Shown: positions 47,567-57,236, counted from the first letter of the stretch. The stretch is DNA of 64,000 nt from Emticicia sp965283955 (GCA_965283955.1 CBDIQW010000001.1:5084001-5148000), one strand, 5' to 3'. Numbers and translations: made by a program. Notes: generated from the sequence alone by a model not told the origin.

Positions 47567-48176
47567 ATGAAAAAGAAAATCGTTTTCGCAACAGTTTCTA
47601 TCTTAACGCTGACAAGTCTTATGAGTTTTCGTCTAATCAAGATGCTTTTTTCCGACAAGAAAATGGTATCTGTAAAACCAGCAAATGTAATGGTAAAAGG
47701 TTCGTTTTACGATTTCAGTTTGAAATCGCTCGATGGCAAAGAAACGATTGATTTTGCCAAATATAAAGGCAAAAAAGTGGTAGTAGTAAATACTGCTTCT
47801 GAGTGCGGCTACACACCACAGTACGCTGATTGGCAAGCATTTCATAAAGAGCATGGCGATAAAATTGTAGTTTTGGGTGTTCCTGCCAATAATTTTGGTG
47901 GCCAAGAGCCAGGAAGCAATAAAGAAATTGCTACATTCTGTCAGAAAAACTATGGTGTAACGTTCCAAATTCTCGAAAAAGTAAGCGTTGTTGGAAGTGA
48001 CCAACATCCATTATTTAAATGGTTGAGTAAAAAAGACTTAAACGGTTGGAACGATAAAGAACCAACTTGGAATTTCTGTAAATATGTGATTAACGAAAAA
48101 GGGAGAGGTTTCTCATTTCTTTGCTTCGGGCGTAAAACCAAATTCCCCCGAATTTAAAAAAGCAGTAGGCATTTAA
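47567..48176 (+). CDS. Glutathione peroxidase-family thiol peroxidase (frameshifted)
   Basis: The 202-residue corrected protein has a signal-like hydrophobic start and the GPx motifs: VNTASECGYTPQYADWQ with the peroxidatic Cys, VPANNFGGQEPG and WNFCKYVINEKG. The break is near 48102, where GGGAGAGG has one base too many; corrected, the end reads EVSHFFASGVKPNSPEFKKA and stops at 48176. Cys replaces Sec, as usual in bacteria. It probably reduces peroxides with thioredoxin, and the leader suggests an exported or membrane-tethered form. Confidence 0.85.
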
Positions 48177-48183
48177 TATAATT

Positions 48184-48268
48184 TTGAATGATTGAATGAG
48201 AGAATGATTGAGTAGTAGTATATTTTACATTCACTCATTCGCTCATTCTATCGTTCGCTCATTCTATC
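48184..48268. repeat. GAATGATT tandem repeat forming an inverted pair
   Basis: Left arm of GAATGATTGAATGAGAGAAT units, right arm of CATTCGCTCATTCTATCGTT units. It ends 4 nt before the menA ATG at 48272, so the menA leader is encoded by this repeat. Confidence 0.65.
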
Positions 48269-48271
48269 ATT

Positions 48272-49153
48272 ATGAAAAGTTGGCTTTCGGCGGCTCGCCC
48301 ACGTACCCTTCCTTTAGCACTGGCGAGTATTTTTATGGGAAGTTTTTTGGCGGCATCAGTTGGGCAGTTCGACTGGCTGATTTTTTCTTTATGCTGCCTT
48401 ACGACAATTGCCTTACAAGTGCTATCAAACTTTGCCAATGATTACGGCGATACTCAAAATGGTGCAGATTTAGCAGGAAGAGTTGGACCACAGCGAGCTG
48501 TTCAGTCAGGAGCAATCACACCCAAACAAATGCTCAATGGCATTTATGTTTTGGCTGTGCTTTGTTTAATTTTTGGAATTTCGCTATTATATTTTTCTTT
48601 TAAAGATGCTTCAATGCAAGTTTTCTGGGGATTTTTTGGACTGGGATTACTTTCAATGTTAGCTGCCTACACTTACACAGCAGGAAAAAAACCTTATGGG
48701 TATGCTGGTTTGGGTGATATTTCTGTGTTGATTTTCTTTGGTTTTGTGGGAGTTTTAGGAAGCAATTACTTATTTACCAAAAATTTTGATTGGATAAATG
48801 TTTTCCCCGCCCTTAGTTGCGGACTTTTCGCAACTGGCGTACTGAATATCAATAATATTAGAGATATTGAGTCAGATACTCGTGCAGGAAAAAAGACAAT
48901 TCCTTCGAGACTGGGCAAACAAAATGCAATAGTTTACCACTGGTTTCTAATCGGCTTAGGTATGTTGAGTATTTTGATGTTTAGTTTTTTACAAGCAGAA
49001 AATAAATATTATTATATGATTTGTTTTCCATTATTTTTCTTGAACGGAATAAAAGTTTCCCGTTTGCCAAACCCCGACCCAATGCTGAAGCAAATGGCAC
49101 TTTCTACTTTAGTTTTTGTTATATTATTTGGATTGACGCAAATATTTGCTTAG
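48272..49153 (+). CDS. menA: 1,4-Dihydroxy-2-naphthoate polyprenyltransferase
   Basis: The 293-residue UbiA-family protein has eight or nine transmembrane helices, the first Asp-rich motif NFANDYGDTQNGAD and the second NNIRDIESDTRAGKKT. Both fit MenA, which attaches the isoprenoid chain in menaquinone synthesis at the inner membrane. The ATG is at 48272, 4 nt after the tandem repeat. Its 3' end overlaps the convergent OmpA gene by 4 nt. It matches the use of menaquinone by NDH-2 in this window. Confidence 0.92.
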   Translation: MKSWLSAARPRTLPLALASIFMGSFLAASVGQFDWLIFSLCCLTTIALQVLSNFANDYGDTQNGADLAGRVGPQRAVQSGAITPKQMLNGIYVLAVLCLIFGISLLYFSFKDASMQVFWGFFGLGLLSMLAAYTYTAGKKPYGYAGLGDISVLIFFGFVGVLGSNYLFTKNFDWINVFPALSCGLFATGVLNINNIRDIESDTRAGKKTIPSRLGKQNAIVYHWFLIGLGMLSILMFSFLQAENKYYYMICFPLFFLNGIKVSRLPNPDPMLKQMALSTLVFVILFGLTQIFA

Positions 49154-49770
49154 TTTTTACTTCCTGAAACCTTGGAGGCATCTTTAGACTCTAAAAACTT
49201 CTTTTCATTAGCACTAATTTTAACCAAAACTCGTCTGTTTAATTTACGACCTTCTGGGGTTGCATTGCTTGCAATAGGGCGAGTTGCTCCATAACCCGCA
49301 ATAGCTAATCTCTCAGCCATTACATTATGAGCTTTGAAATATAATGCCACTGTTTTAGCACGTGATTCAGAGAGTATTTTGTTGTTGAGTTGATTGCCAC
49401 TACTATCTGCGTGGCCTTCGATAAATATTTCAGTGTAAGGATATTGATTTAATACCTCCGAGATATCGTTTAGTATTCCTTTGGCGTCAACGGTTAACTT
49501 CTCAGAACTCGACTCAAAATAAAAATCGGGTTGAAATGTAATATTAATACCGTCGGCAGTTCTCACAATTTCAGCTTTTTTGGCGGTTGCTCCAATCAAA
49601 TCAGTTGCCAGTAAATCAAGCATGTTTCCAATCTTAACGGCGGCTTCGGCGGCAATTGGGTCTTTCTTTTTTGTTGTTTTTTCGTTTTTCGATATTTTTT
49701 TTGAAGAATTACAAGCGACAAGCAAAGACAAAATAATGGCCATGCCTGCCAATAAACGCATTGGTTTCAT
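49150..49770 (-). CDS. OmpA-family peptidoglycan-associated lipoprotein
   Basis: The 206-residue protein has a lipobox (LLVAC, Cys20), a Lys-rich linker and a C-terminal OmpA domain: YFESSSEKLTVDAKGIL, IFIEGHADSSGNQLNNKILS, LAIAGYGATRPIASN and LNRRVLVKIS. The Asp and Arg that bind diaminopimelate are present. It anchors the outer membrane to the wall. It is similar to the OmpA domain at 39790-40362. Confidence 0.9.
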   Translation of the reverse strand: MKPMRLLAGMAIILSLLVACNSSKKISKNEKTTKKKDPIAAEAAVKIGNMLDLLATDLIGATAKKAEIVRTADGINITFQPDFYFESSSEKLTVDAKGILNDISEVLNQYPYTEIFIEGHADSSGNQLNNKILSESRAKTVALYFKAHNVMAERLAIAGYGATRPIASNATPEGRKLNRRVLVKISANEKKFLESKDASKVSGSKN

Positions 49771-49957
49771 GAGATTAGGTGTTTTTTAGCGACGTAAGTA
49801 AATTATTTCTCTGCTCCGAAAAAGCTTAACATGTAAAATTGGCAAAAAAAAAATGAATTTGGCAAGCTATTTGGTAAAAAACTTATTAATCGGTAGCAAT
49901 GATGTAGTTTAATAAAAACTTTTTACCAAAAAGCATTGAGTAAACAGGCATAAAATT

Positions 49958-49965
49958 TATCTTTG
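49958..49965 (+). promoter_or_regulatory. -7 box for the TPR gene
   Basis: TATCTTTG, with an ATTGAG at about 49935-49940 in the -33 position. The leader of about 85 nt is normal. Confidence 0.5.
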
Positions 49966-50057
49966 CTAAAATATAAACTGACATGAAAATTCATGTCTTC
50001 AAGTAGTTTTACGATAATTTTATAGTTATTCGTGATTTTAAATTTTTTAAAAATCTT

Positions 50058-51404
50058 ATGAAAAAAGTAATTTTACCCTTTTTATCAATCTGTTTGACAC
50101 TTTGTGTTTTGCAGACAAACGCCCAACAAACAGCTTCAGAATTTTTTGATATTGGTGTAAATAAAAGTAAAGCAGGTGATTACATCGGTGCTTCACAGGC
50201 TTATAGTACGGCAATTGCAATGAATCCCGAAAATTCTACGAGTTATTATAATCGTGGTTTAGCTAAGCAACAATTGAAAGACCATCGTGGAGCAATTTTA
50301 GATTTTGACCGTACGATTGACCTTGACCCTAAAAATGCTTTGGCTTATTTGTATCGTGGAAAAAGTAAAAGCGACCAAGAAGACCACCGCTCAGCCTTGC
50401 AAGATTATAACCGTACGATTGAATTAAACCCAGAAGATGCTTTAGCATTTTTGTATCGTGGTATGACAAGAGCAAAATTATTAGATTATCGTCGTGCGAT
50501 TCAAGATTTTACAAAGGTAGTAGAATTGAATACTGAAGATGATAAAAAATATCAAGCATATTTTTCTCGTGGTGCGTGTAAGTCTCGTTTAGAAGATTAC
50601 CAAGGAAGTATATCTGATTTCACTAAGTCGATAGATATGAACCCAAAACGTTCTCAGTCTTTTGCAAGTAGAGGTTTTAGCCGTCTGAAAATAAATGATT
50701 TTTCGGGTGCAATCAAAGATTTTGATGAAGCCGTGAAATTAAATCCAGAAGATAGTGAGTCTTATTTCAATCGTGGTTTTGCAAAAACAAAAATTGATGA
50801 TTTCCGTGGTGCAATGAATGATTACGACAAAGCGATTCAACTTGACCCTAAGAATGTACGTGCTTATTATGGCAGAGGGTTTTGTAGCAGCAAGCTTGGA
50901 AATCAGAAAGATGCTAATACTGATTTGACGAAAGCGATTGAAATTGATAACGTAAATATTGATTCTAAGGTATATTATACTGGACGTATGTCAAAAAATA
51001 CTTTAGATGATTTAAGAAATGTAGTACAAGAAAAAAGTAAAATTAATGAATTTTCAGATGACCGTTCGGAAGCATTTTATAGCCGTGGTATCTCAAAATT
51101 CAAAACAGGTGATGGTAAAGGAGCAATCAATGACTTGAATAAGTCAATTGAGTTAAACCCAACTTACGCAGAAGCATATTTTTCTCGTGGTTTAGTTCGT
51201 TCTTCTATGGGGTTTCAGAAAGAAGCCTTACAAGATTGTTCTAATGCCATCAAATTGAACCCTAAGTATAGCGAAGCTTTCTATGTAAGAGGTATTATTA
51301 AGCACGCTCTGGGCGACGAAAATGCTGGTTGTTATGACCTCAGCCGTGCAGGTGAATTAGGTTATTCGGCAGCTTATAATGTAATTCGTGAGTATTGTAA
51401 CTAA
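50058..51404 (+). CDS. Secreted tetratricopeptide-repeat protein
   Basis: The 448-residue protein has a signal peptide (LPFLSICLTLCVLQTNA) and about ten TPR motifs of 34 residues. They share the pattern A..YYNRG.AK.QL.D..GAI.DFDR.I.LDPKNA, so it is a periplasmic or surface scaffold. The C-terminus ends in a short Cys-containing segment (GCYDLSRAGELGYSAA). The repeats carry no catalytic signature. It is monocistronic, with a promoter and a terminator. Confidence 0.88.
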   Translation: MKKVILPFLSICLTLCVLQTNAQQTASEFFDIGVNKSKAGDYIGASQAYSTAIAMNPENSTSYYNRGLAKQQLKDHRGAILDFDRTIDLDPKNALAYLYRGKSKSDQEDHRSALQDYNRTIELNPEDALAFLYRGMTRAKLLDYRRAIQDFTKVVELNTEDDKKYQAYFSRGACKSRLEDYQGSISDFTKSIDMNPKRSQSFASRGFSRLKINDFSGAIKDFDEAVKLNPEDSESYFNRGFAKTKIDDFRGAMNDYDKAIQLDPKNVRAYYGRGFCSSKLGNQKDANTDLTKAIEIDNVNIDSKVYYTGRMSKNTLDDLRNVVQEKSKINEFSDDRSEAFYSRGISKFKTGDGKGAINDLNKSIELNPTYAEAYFSRGLVRSSMGFQKEALQDCSNAIKLNPKYSEAFYVRGIIKHALGDENAGCYDLSRAGELGYSAAYNVIREYCN

Positions 51405-51428
51405 GGTTTTTTTGAAATGAAGCAATAT

Positions 51429-51460
51429 AAAAAATCTCCGTCGAATAGGCGGAGATTTTT
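51429..51460 (+). terminator. Intrinsic terminator after the TPR gene
   Basis: AAAAAATCTCCG and CGGAGATTTTT pair around a 9-nt loop, with a T run. Confidence 0.85.
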
Positions 51461-51501
51461 ATTTGTGTTCTTTTATCAGAAATATTTTTCAAATGAGAGA
51501 T

Positions 51502-53272
51502 TTATAACTCTATCAAAGTCTCAGTTTCACACTGGAAAATGAACTGAACTGTTTCAGCTAAATCTGTTTCCGAAAATTTCTTTACTTGCCAATCAAAGCT
51601 TCCAGCATATTTTGCTGTAATTTTTTCAGCTTTTCGCATGATTTCGGCAATGAATGGATGCTTTGGCTTTCCAATATTTTGCCCAAAATCTTGAATATCA
51701 GCCTTAAACATTAAGTTTACAGGGATTTTATACATTTGTCCGTTGCGAGCTGCACAAATCATTACTGGTTCGTAGATGGTTGATGAAGCATATTCGCCCA
51801 GTTTTTTCTGAGCAATTTTATATTCTTCGTCAGTCTCACCAAAAATCACCGCCACTTTCTTTCTGTTGGCTGCTAAGCGTTCTTCAATCAAATTATCTAT
51901 TCTTTCAAGCAAATTACGCAACGAAACAGTATTTTTACCATTACGAATACGCTCACGAATCGACTGACGGACAAAATAAGTAATAGACTGAGTTACGGTC
52001 AGACCAATTTCAGCCATTTGTTTGAAAATTAATGAAGCGGGTGACATTCCTGGCAAAGTATTAGGGTCATGTAGTAAAACTCTGCTATCAGGAGTCAAGA
52101 AACCATCAATACGAGTGACTACGCTAAAACCAAGACTATTAAACGTTTTAAGTAGGTTTTCGTGAATCTTATGAAGATTTTCAAGGCTTGTTTCTACTGG
52201 AATACGTTTTTTAGTTACGTTCGATTTATATTTTGATTTAAAATCAAAAGTCTGAATCTCTCCGTAAATTTCGGTAGGAGGTAGGGCAATGGCTGTGCCA
52301 TCATCGTGTTGAATAACTCCGCAAGAAAACTCTTGTCCAACTACAAATTCTTCAATCATTACATGGTCTTCGGCATTGGCAGAAATGGCAGTTACTGAAT
52401 CAAGAGTAAATAAAAGTGCATCCAATTCCTCCATCAATTCGACAGGGTGATGCAAAATTTTGCCATTTACGTAAAGTGGAAAACCAATACCTTCATCAAG
52501 ATTTGATGTTTTTTCCATCAAATGACGTTTCTGGCGGTCGGTCATTTTTTCCCAGTCACGTTTTAGGAATGTTACTTCAAAGAAACACTGTTGAACGGCC
52601 TTGGTAAATTCTTCAAGACTTCGTTTACGCACAATTGCTACCCCAATCGACGAACCTTGATGCGGAGCTTTTACTACAAAAGGAAATCCAATATTATTGA
52701 TAAGATCGGTAAACATTTTTGAACGGTCAGCAACCTGCCACTCTTCACGAGTGAAAGTGACCATTTTCTTTTTCTGACCAGTCACGAGCGACATGAGTTT
52801 ATTTTGCATAGGTTTATCGATACCCACCGACGAACCCATTAGACCTGGCCACATGTATGGAATACCGTACCATTCGAGCAAACCTTGAATCGCACCATCT
52901 TCGGCTTGTGGGCCGTGCATGATGGTAAAGGCAAAATCCATGATTTGTGAAAAATCGGTTGGCTGAATCTGCTTTCCAACTTTGTAGATAAGTTTATAAA
53001 GTTGGGTTTCGTTGAAGCTCGCCCAACGATTCGATATAGACTCTAAAACCACGATTGAGGTTTTTTGAAGGGAAAAAATCACGGATTGATTCTTCGTAAA
53101 GCAATTCAGGATTTATCTGAATGAAATGCCCCAAACTATCAACAAAGATAGGAACAGGCTCAAAAATTGCCTTGTCAATATGCTCAAAGGCCGTTTTACC
53201 GCCTAAATACGAAATTTCTCTTTCTCGTGCTTGTCCACCGAAAAAAACACCGACTCTGATTTTGTTTGCCAT
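51502..53272 (-). CDS. D-alanine-D-alanine ligase-like protein with extra C-terminal domain (frameshifted)
   Basis: The pieces join into 589 residues, starting at the ATG at 53272 (MANKIRVGVFFGGQARE). Removing one G near 53021 gives ESLASFNETQLYKLI. The ATP-grasp motifs are present: HGPQAEDGAIQGLLEWYGIP, KAPHQGSSIGV, EEFVVGQEFSCGV and HDPNTLPGMSPASLIFKQ. Typical Ddl proteins have 310-370 residues. Here an inserted segment and a C-terminal extension of about 200 residues follow, and the extension begins KVAVIFGETDEEYKIAQ, like a second Ddl N-terminal domain. The gene makes the D-Ala-D-Ala of peptidoglycan, or a related dipeptide. Confidence 0.8.
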
Positions 53273-53324
53273 TATTAAATTTTGTTCACAGTTTTTGTTC
53301 TGCAAATAGTATTCCAATATGTTC

Positions 53325-53513
53325 CTAAAACTTATTGATGTCAGCAAATAAGATAAGTTTTTTTATCTCATTTTCTTTATTGAAGTATTTTGATTTTTTA
53401 GTCTCAGTACTTGTTCTCTTGCCTTCTCTAATGAAAAAGAGGGCTGTTTGGATAAGATTTCTTTCTGAATTTGTGCTATTTCCTGAAATGACATTTCTGA
53501 TTTCATGGTTCAT
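53325..53513 (-). pseudogene. Possible remnant of a larger protein (RNVISG...TxxQT... type N-terminus)
   Basis: A 62-codon ORF, MNHEIRNVISGNS, then IQTALFFIREG and KSKYFNKENEIKKLI. From memory this resembles the first 60 residues of proteins annotated as putative polyvalent protein kinases in Bacteroidota, but no continuation is found in any frame. It could be a real small protein, a decayed gene or chance. It lies directly upstream of the ligase gene on the same strand. Confidence 0.35.
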
Positions 53514-53600
53514 TCTGTTTATTGAATTACATTTTTCAAATTGTTAACCTTTGAAGATATACTAATTCAGGTAGTTTTTATTATTCCAACTGCAAGTTAA

Positions 53601-53631
53601 TAAAAAAGCCACTTGCAAAAACAAGTGGCTG
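53601..53631 (-). terminator. Intrinsic terminator after the NifU-like gene
   Basis: AGCCACTTG and CAAGTGGCT pair around AAAAA-rich loop bases; the minus strand ends in a T tract. The rest of the 53273-53672 gap holds only the small ORF at 53325-53513. Confidence 0.8.
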
Positions 53632-53672
53632 ATATTTTTAAGCGTAATTTCTGTAAAAAATACAATTTTTCC

Positions 53673-53921
53673 TTAAAACGCAGGAGTCAGATTAAGGGCT
53701 TCTACTTTCTTGATTTCGGGAACGGCCTTTAAAATGGCTTCTTCCAAACCTGCTTTGAATGTCATGGATGACATCGGGCAGCTACCACATGCACCGAGCA
53801 ATTCGAGTTTTGCCGTGAAATCTTCGGTTATTTCTACAACTCTAACGTTGCCTCCGTCAGTCTGTAAATAGGGTCTAACACTATTTAAAGCTGCTTCTAC
53901 TTTTTCTATTAAATTCTCCAT
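53673..53921 (-). CDS. NifU-like C-terminal Fe-S scaffold protein
   Basis: An 82-residue single-domain protein: VRPYLQTDGGNVRVVEI, then LLGACGSCPMSSMTFKAGLE with the CxxC that binds a labile cluster. It assembles and passes on Fe-S clusters. It follows mrp on the same strand (gap 171 nt), a usual pairing because both are Fe-S cluster carriers. A terminator lies downstream. Confidence 0.92.
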   Translation of the reverse strand: MENLIEKVEAALNSVRPYLQTDGGNVRVVEITEDFTAKLELLGACGSCPMSSMTFKAGLEEAILKAVPEIKKVEALNLTPAF

Positions 53922-54065
53922 TTAGCTTATTTTCAGCAAGTTTATTTTGTAAAAATAATAAAAAATTTACACGATTGAAAAGATTTTTGGAACGGGTCGC
54001 CGTTGCGATTCAGGATTATCATTGCAAGCAATAATTGCTCTTTTAACAAAAAACTGATACCGCTC

Positions 54066-54092
54066 TCTATTGACTGTCAACTGTTGACTAAT
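54066..54092. repeat. TTGACTGTCAAC-type short tandem repeat
   Basis: CTATTGACTGTCAACTGTTG followed by ACTA. The same kind of unit is at 55261-55292 (on the other side of mrp) and, inverted, at 19083-19133. Confidence 0.5.
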
Positions 54093-55191
54093 CTATCTCA
54101 CTTCAACTCTTACGGTTTTTTCGCCAGACGCATTTCTGATAGCTACTTGGCGAGCTAATTCTTCGGCTGCATTTTTGAATGCTTCACTTACGATTGGCGT
54201 TTCGTCCATCATTACTGGGCGACCATCGTCTCCACCTTCACGAATGCTTTGTACGATTGGAATTTGACCCAAAAGTGGCACATTGAGTTTTTCGGCCATG
54301 TTTTTACCGCCATCTTTTCCGAATAAATAATATTTGTTATCAGGCAATTCGGCAGGCGTGAAGTAGGCCATGTTTTCAACGATACCTAAAATCGGTACAT
54401 TGATTTGTTGCTGACGGAACATAGACGCTCCTTTTGTTACATCGGCCAAAGCTACTTTTTGTGGGGTTGTTACTACCACAGCACCCGTCAATGGCACGGT
54501 TTGTACCAATGTTAGGTGAATATCGCTTGTTCCTGGTGGAAGGTCTATGAGAATATAATCTAAATCGCCCCAATCTACATCGCCAAAGAACTGACGCAGA
54601 GCTTGGCTCGCCATTGGACCACGCCAAACTACGGCACTATCGGCAGGTGTCAGAAAACCAATCGAAATCATCTTGATGCCGTATTGCATGATTGGTGTAA
54701 TCATGTTTTTACCATCTTTTTGAGTAATGAGTGGTTGCATATTTTCAGCCCCAAACATTATCGGAATTGAAGGCGCTGAAATATCGGCATCAATGATACC
54801 TACTTTAGCTCCAGATTTTTTGAGAGCCATTGCCAAATTTACCGTTACGGTCGATTTGCCGACTCCACCTTTGGGCGCTCATTCACTCTATTCTTACACC
54901 CGCCAAAACTGGGGCATTATTACGAATCGACGTTACGTCGGCCGTCATATTTACCGTTACTTTCACATCGGGATTGAGATGCGTATGAATGGCATCAGTA
55001 CAGTTTTTCTTGATGAGTTCTTTCAGCGGGCAAGCAGGCGTGGTAAGCACAACCGTGAAAGTAACTTGATTGACACCAACCTCAATGTCACGAATCATGT
55101 TGAGCGTAACGAGGTCTTTTTTTAAATCTGGCTCCTCTACGGTGCTGAGGGCTTGTAGTACTTTTTCTTTCGTGATGGTTAGTTCTCCCAT
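54093..55191 (-). CDS. Mrp/ApbC Fe-S carrier ATPase (interrupted)
   Basis: The gene is about 366 codons in two pieces. The N-terminal MIP18-like part has VEEPDLKKDLVTLNMIRDIE and TTPACPLKELIKKNC. The ATPase part has the deviant Walker A KGGVGKSTVTVNLAMAL, the switch DADISAPSIPIMFG, and LIDLPPGTSDIHL. The junction at 54870-54885 is abnormal: only 7 nt (TGAATGA) lie between the codons for RIE and for APKGG, where homologues have about five residues. So several bases may be missing, not just one. Mrp loads Fe-S clusters onto targets. It pairs with NifU downstream. Confidence 0.82.
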
Positions 55192-55260
55192 TTATTTTAG
55201 ACTTTGATTAATCTAATTTATGTGATTAATCTGTAAATTATATTTAGAAAAATGCCGCAA

Positions 55261-55292
55261 CTATTGACTGTGGTCTGTTGACTATCGACTTT
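55261..55292. repeat. TTGACTGTGG-type short tandem repeat
   Basis: ACTATTGACTGTGGTCTGTT followed by GACTATCGAC. It flanks the mrp gene on its 5' side, as 54066-54092 does on its 3' side. Confidence 0.5.
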
Positions 55293-56046
55293 AAATGATT
55301 ACTTTTCCTTTAAAAACTGCTACTTCTGAGCCTTCGGCCAAAAGTACTGATGTGGGTGATGTATCTTTTAAAAAAGCGAATTCTTGGCCATAAAGTTCCT
55401 CAAAATTACATAAGATTTGTGAGTTCTGTACTCGATGCACATTCCATCTTGGGTGCTGTACTTGATATTCATTGGTTTTGTTGGCCGAATAGCCCGCATA
55501 ACCCCAATAATGTTCGGTGATAAATTCTTCTTCACTACCAACTTCGATGGGCGTAGTTGCGGAATCGGCATCGACTTGGATATGATTCCAGCCCGATTTT
55601 GATTTCCAAGAATATTTTACAAAATGTTGATTATCAATGGTTTTTATTTCGTGCGTGCAAGGGTGCGTTGCGTAATTTTCTTTGTAAAGCGTATTTGCCA
55701 CAAAAGTAATCATGGCTTTCGGAACAATTTCTTTGATAAAAACTACACCTCGTTTCCATTCACCGTTGTCGTTATAACGAACGTAGAACCGAAGATTTAC
55801 TTCATCAAAATTTGTATGAAAAGGAAATTTGATGCCCAAAACTTGGGTTTCGAGAAACTGAAAACCTACTAAACTGGCATAGCAACGGCCATTCCAAAAA
55901 TCAAGCTCGGTTTTGTAGGGTACATATTTTTCTAAGATTTTAGGTGGAATTTCGTAGTTTGCCATTACGAGGTTGCTCCAATGGGCTTTCAGAAAGGTTT
56001 TTCCGAACATATTTTTAACTGATTCAGATGAAAAATAACTACTCAT
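55291..56046 (-). CDS. DUF2071 (YqjF-like) protein
   Basis: The 251-residue protein has the DUF2071 pattern: LVMANYEIPPKILEKYVPYK, YASLVGFQFLETQVLGIKFP, NLRFYVRYNDNGEWKRGVVF and KEIVPKAMITFVANTLYKENY. These are described as conserved Bacteroidota/Firmicutes proteins (YqjF) without a proven function; the fold resembles acetoacetate decarboxylase-like barrels. It is separated from the GSCFA gene by a terminator, so it has its own transcript or a short leader. Confidence 0.8.
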   Translation of the reverse strand: MSSYFSSESVKNMFGKTFLKAHWSNLVMANYEIPPKILEKYVPYKTELDFWNGRCYASLVGFQFLETQVLGIKFPFHTNFDEVNLRFYVRYNDNGEWKRGVVFIKEIVPKAMITFVANTLYKENYATHPCTHEIKTIDNQHFVKYSWKSKSGWNHIQVDADSATTPIEVGSEEEFITEHYWGYAGYSANKTNEYQVQHPRWNVHRVQNSQILCNFEELYGQEFAFLKDTSPTSVLLAEGSEVAVFKGKVII

Positions 56047-56051
56047 AAAAC

Positions 56052-56087
56052 GAAAAAATCAGTGCGAATGTTCACACTGATTTTTTC
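56052..56087 (-). terminator. Intrinsic terminator after the GSCFA gene
   Basis: GAAAAAATCAGTG and CACTGATTTTTTC form a 13-bp stem with A/T flanks, so it could work in both directions. Confidence 0.85.
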
Positions 56088-56102
56088 ATAAGATGCTATT
56101 TT

Positions 56103-57083
56103 TTATGCTGCAACGAGTTGCGAACGCACAATTTCTATTTCGTTGGTTACATCTATTTTTTTGCTTAAAACATCCAATTTTTCGAGCAAATCAACCAAAA
56201 ACTTTTGATGAGCTGGGGTATCGGTTTGAATTGGGCGATGATTGAGCGACATCTTTACCTTATTCCATTCTTTCAGAAAATTATTTAGCTCTTCGGTGAA
56301 ATAAGTATTGGCAAACTTCTCGAAAATATACTGCTCGGCTTGTTCGTTAGGATGAATCATATCGGCGGCATAGAAACGATAATCTCGCAAATCGTCCATC
56401 ATGATTTCGTAGCTTGGGAAATAATGTACATCATTAAAATCTTGCTCCAAATGATAACAAGCGGTGCGTAAAATGCTCTTACTGACCGAATTAAGCTGTA
56501 AAGTCTCACGAGTGTGGCGTACGGGGCTAACCGTCAAAATAATTTTTATCTTGTTATTTTGCATCTTCAAAGCCTCGTACATTGGGCGGAAACGCAGTAA
56601 AATCTCTTTTACGGTTAGCATTTCCTTTTTGAAATTTGATGCAGGAGTTTTGTGACAATTCGATACAATTTGGCTGTTTTCTTTGAGTTGATGCACAATC
56701 GACGAGCCGAGTGTAATGACCAAAAAATTAGCTTTGCGAAGAAATTGATTTACTTTTTTATGGGTAAGATTAAGTTCTCGCTCAAGTTCTTCTTTTGAAT
56801 GTGCATAAAACTTAGAATGAAAATCATAATGCTGCCAAATACCGTTGTTTTCGAGCATGAGGTGCTTAAAAACGGGCTGGTTTTGCAAACTGTGGCTTAT
56901 CAACTTAAAAATTGAAGAGGGGTTAAATACAGTCCCGTAAGGATTACAGAGACATTGTAATTTATTATCAGTGAGCTGACCTCCTATGACCTCGGAGAAA
57001 CACGAACCAACGGTCATAATCTTAGAGTCAGTGCTGATTTTGAAGCGAGCTGGAGCCACTTCAATTTCAGTACGAAAATCCAT
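56103..57083 (-). CDS. GSCFA domain protein
   Basis: The 326-residue protein has the founding motif MTVGSCFSEVIGGQL (GSCFA-like), followed by CNPYGTVFNPSSI and the second block VITLGSSIVHQLKENSQIV and ILTVSPVRHTRE. GSCFA proteins belong to the SGNH-hydrolase-like fold, with Ser in GSC and His in MIHPNEQAEQY. They are common in Bacteroidota and some are glycan-related, but most are uncharacterised. Confidence 0.85.
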   Translation of the reverse strand: MDFRTEIEVAPARFKISTDSKIMTVGSCFSEVIGGQLTDNKLQCLCNPYGTVFNPSSIFKLISHSLQNQPVFKHLMLENNGIWQHYDFHSKFYAHSKEELERELNLTHKKVNQFLRKANFLVITLGSSIVHQLKENSQIVSNCHKTPASNFKKEMLTVKEILLRFRPMYEALKMQNNKIKIILTVSPVRHTRETLQLNSVSKSILRTACYHLEQDFNDVHYFPSYEIMMDDLRDYRFYAADMIHPNEQAEQYIFEKFANTYFTEELNNFLKEWNKVKMSLNHRPIQTDTPAHQKFLVDLLEKLDVLSKKIDVTNEIEIVRSQLVAA

Positions 57084-57236
57084 TTTGCTTCTTTTTAGGG
57101 GTTAGTTTATAGGAACTATTAATTGATTGATTATCAATAGTTTGCGAAAGTAAATCTAACAATTAATACTTCCAAGTTATTTCGTAAAAAAATGTTTTTT
57201 GAAACTTTTTAGTTTTATGTACCTCGAAAAAATACA

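Noticed and set aside
53335..53547. Plus-strand ORF of 70 residues, very hydrophobic
   Set aside because: It is the mirror of the hydrophilic minus-strand ORF at 53325-53513 and has no family resemblance or ribosome-binding context.
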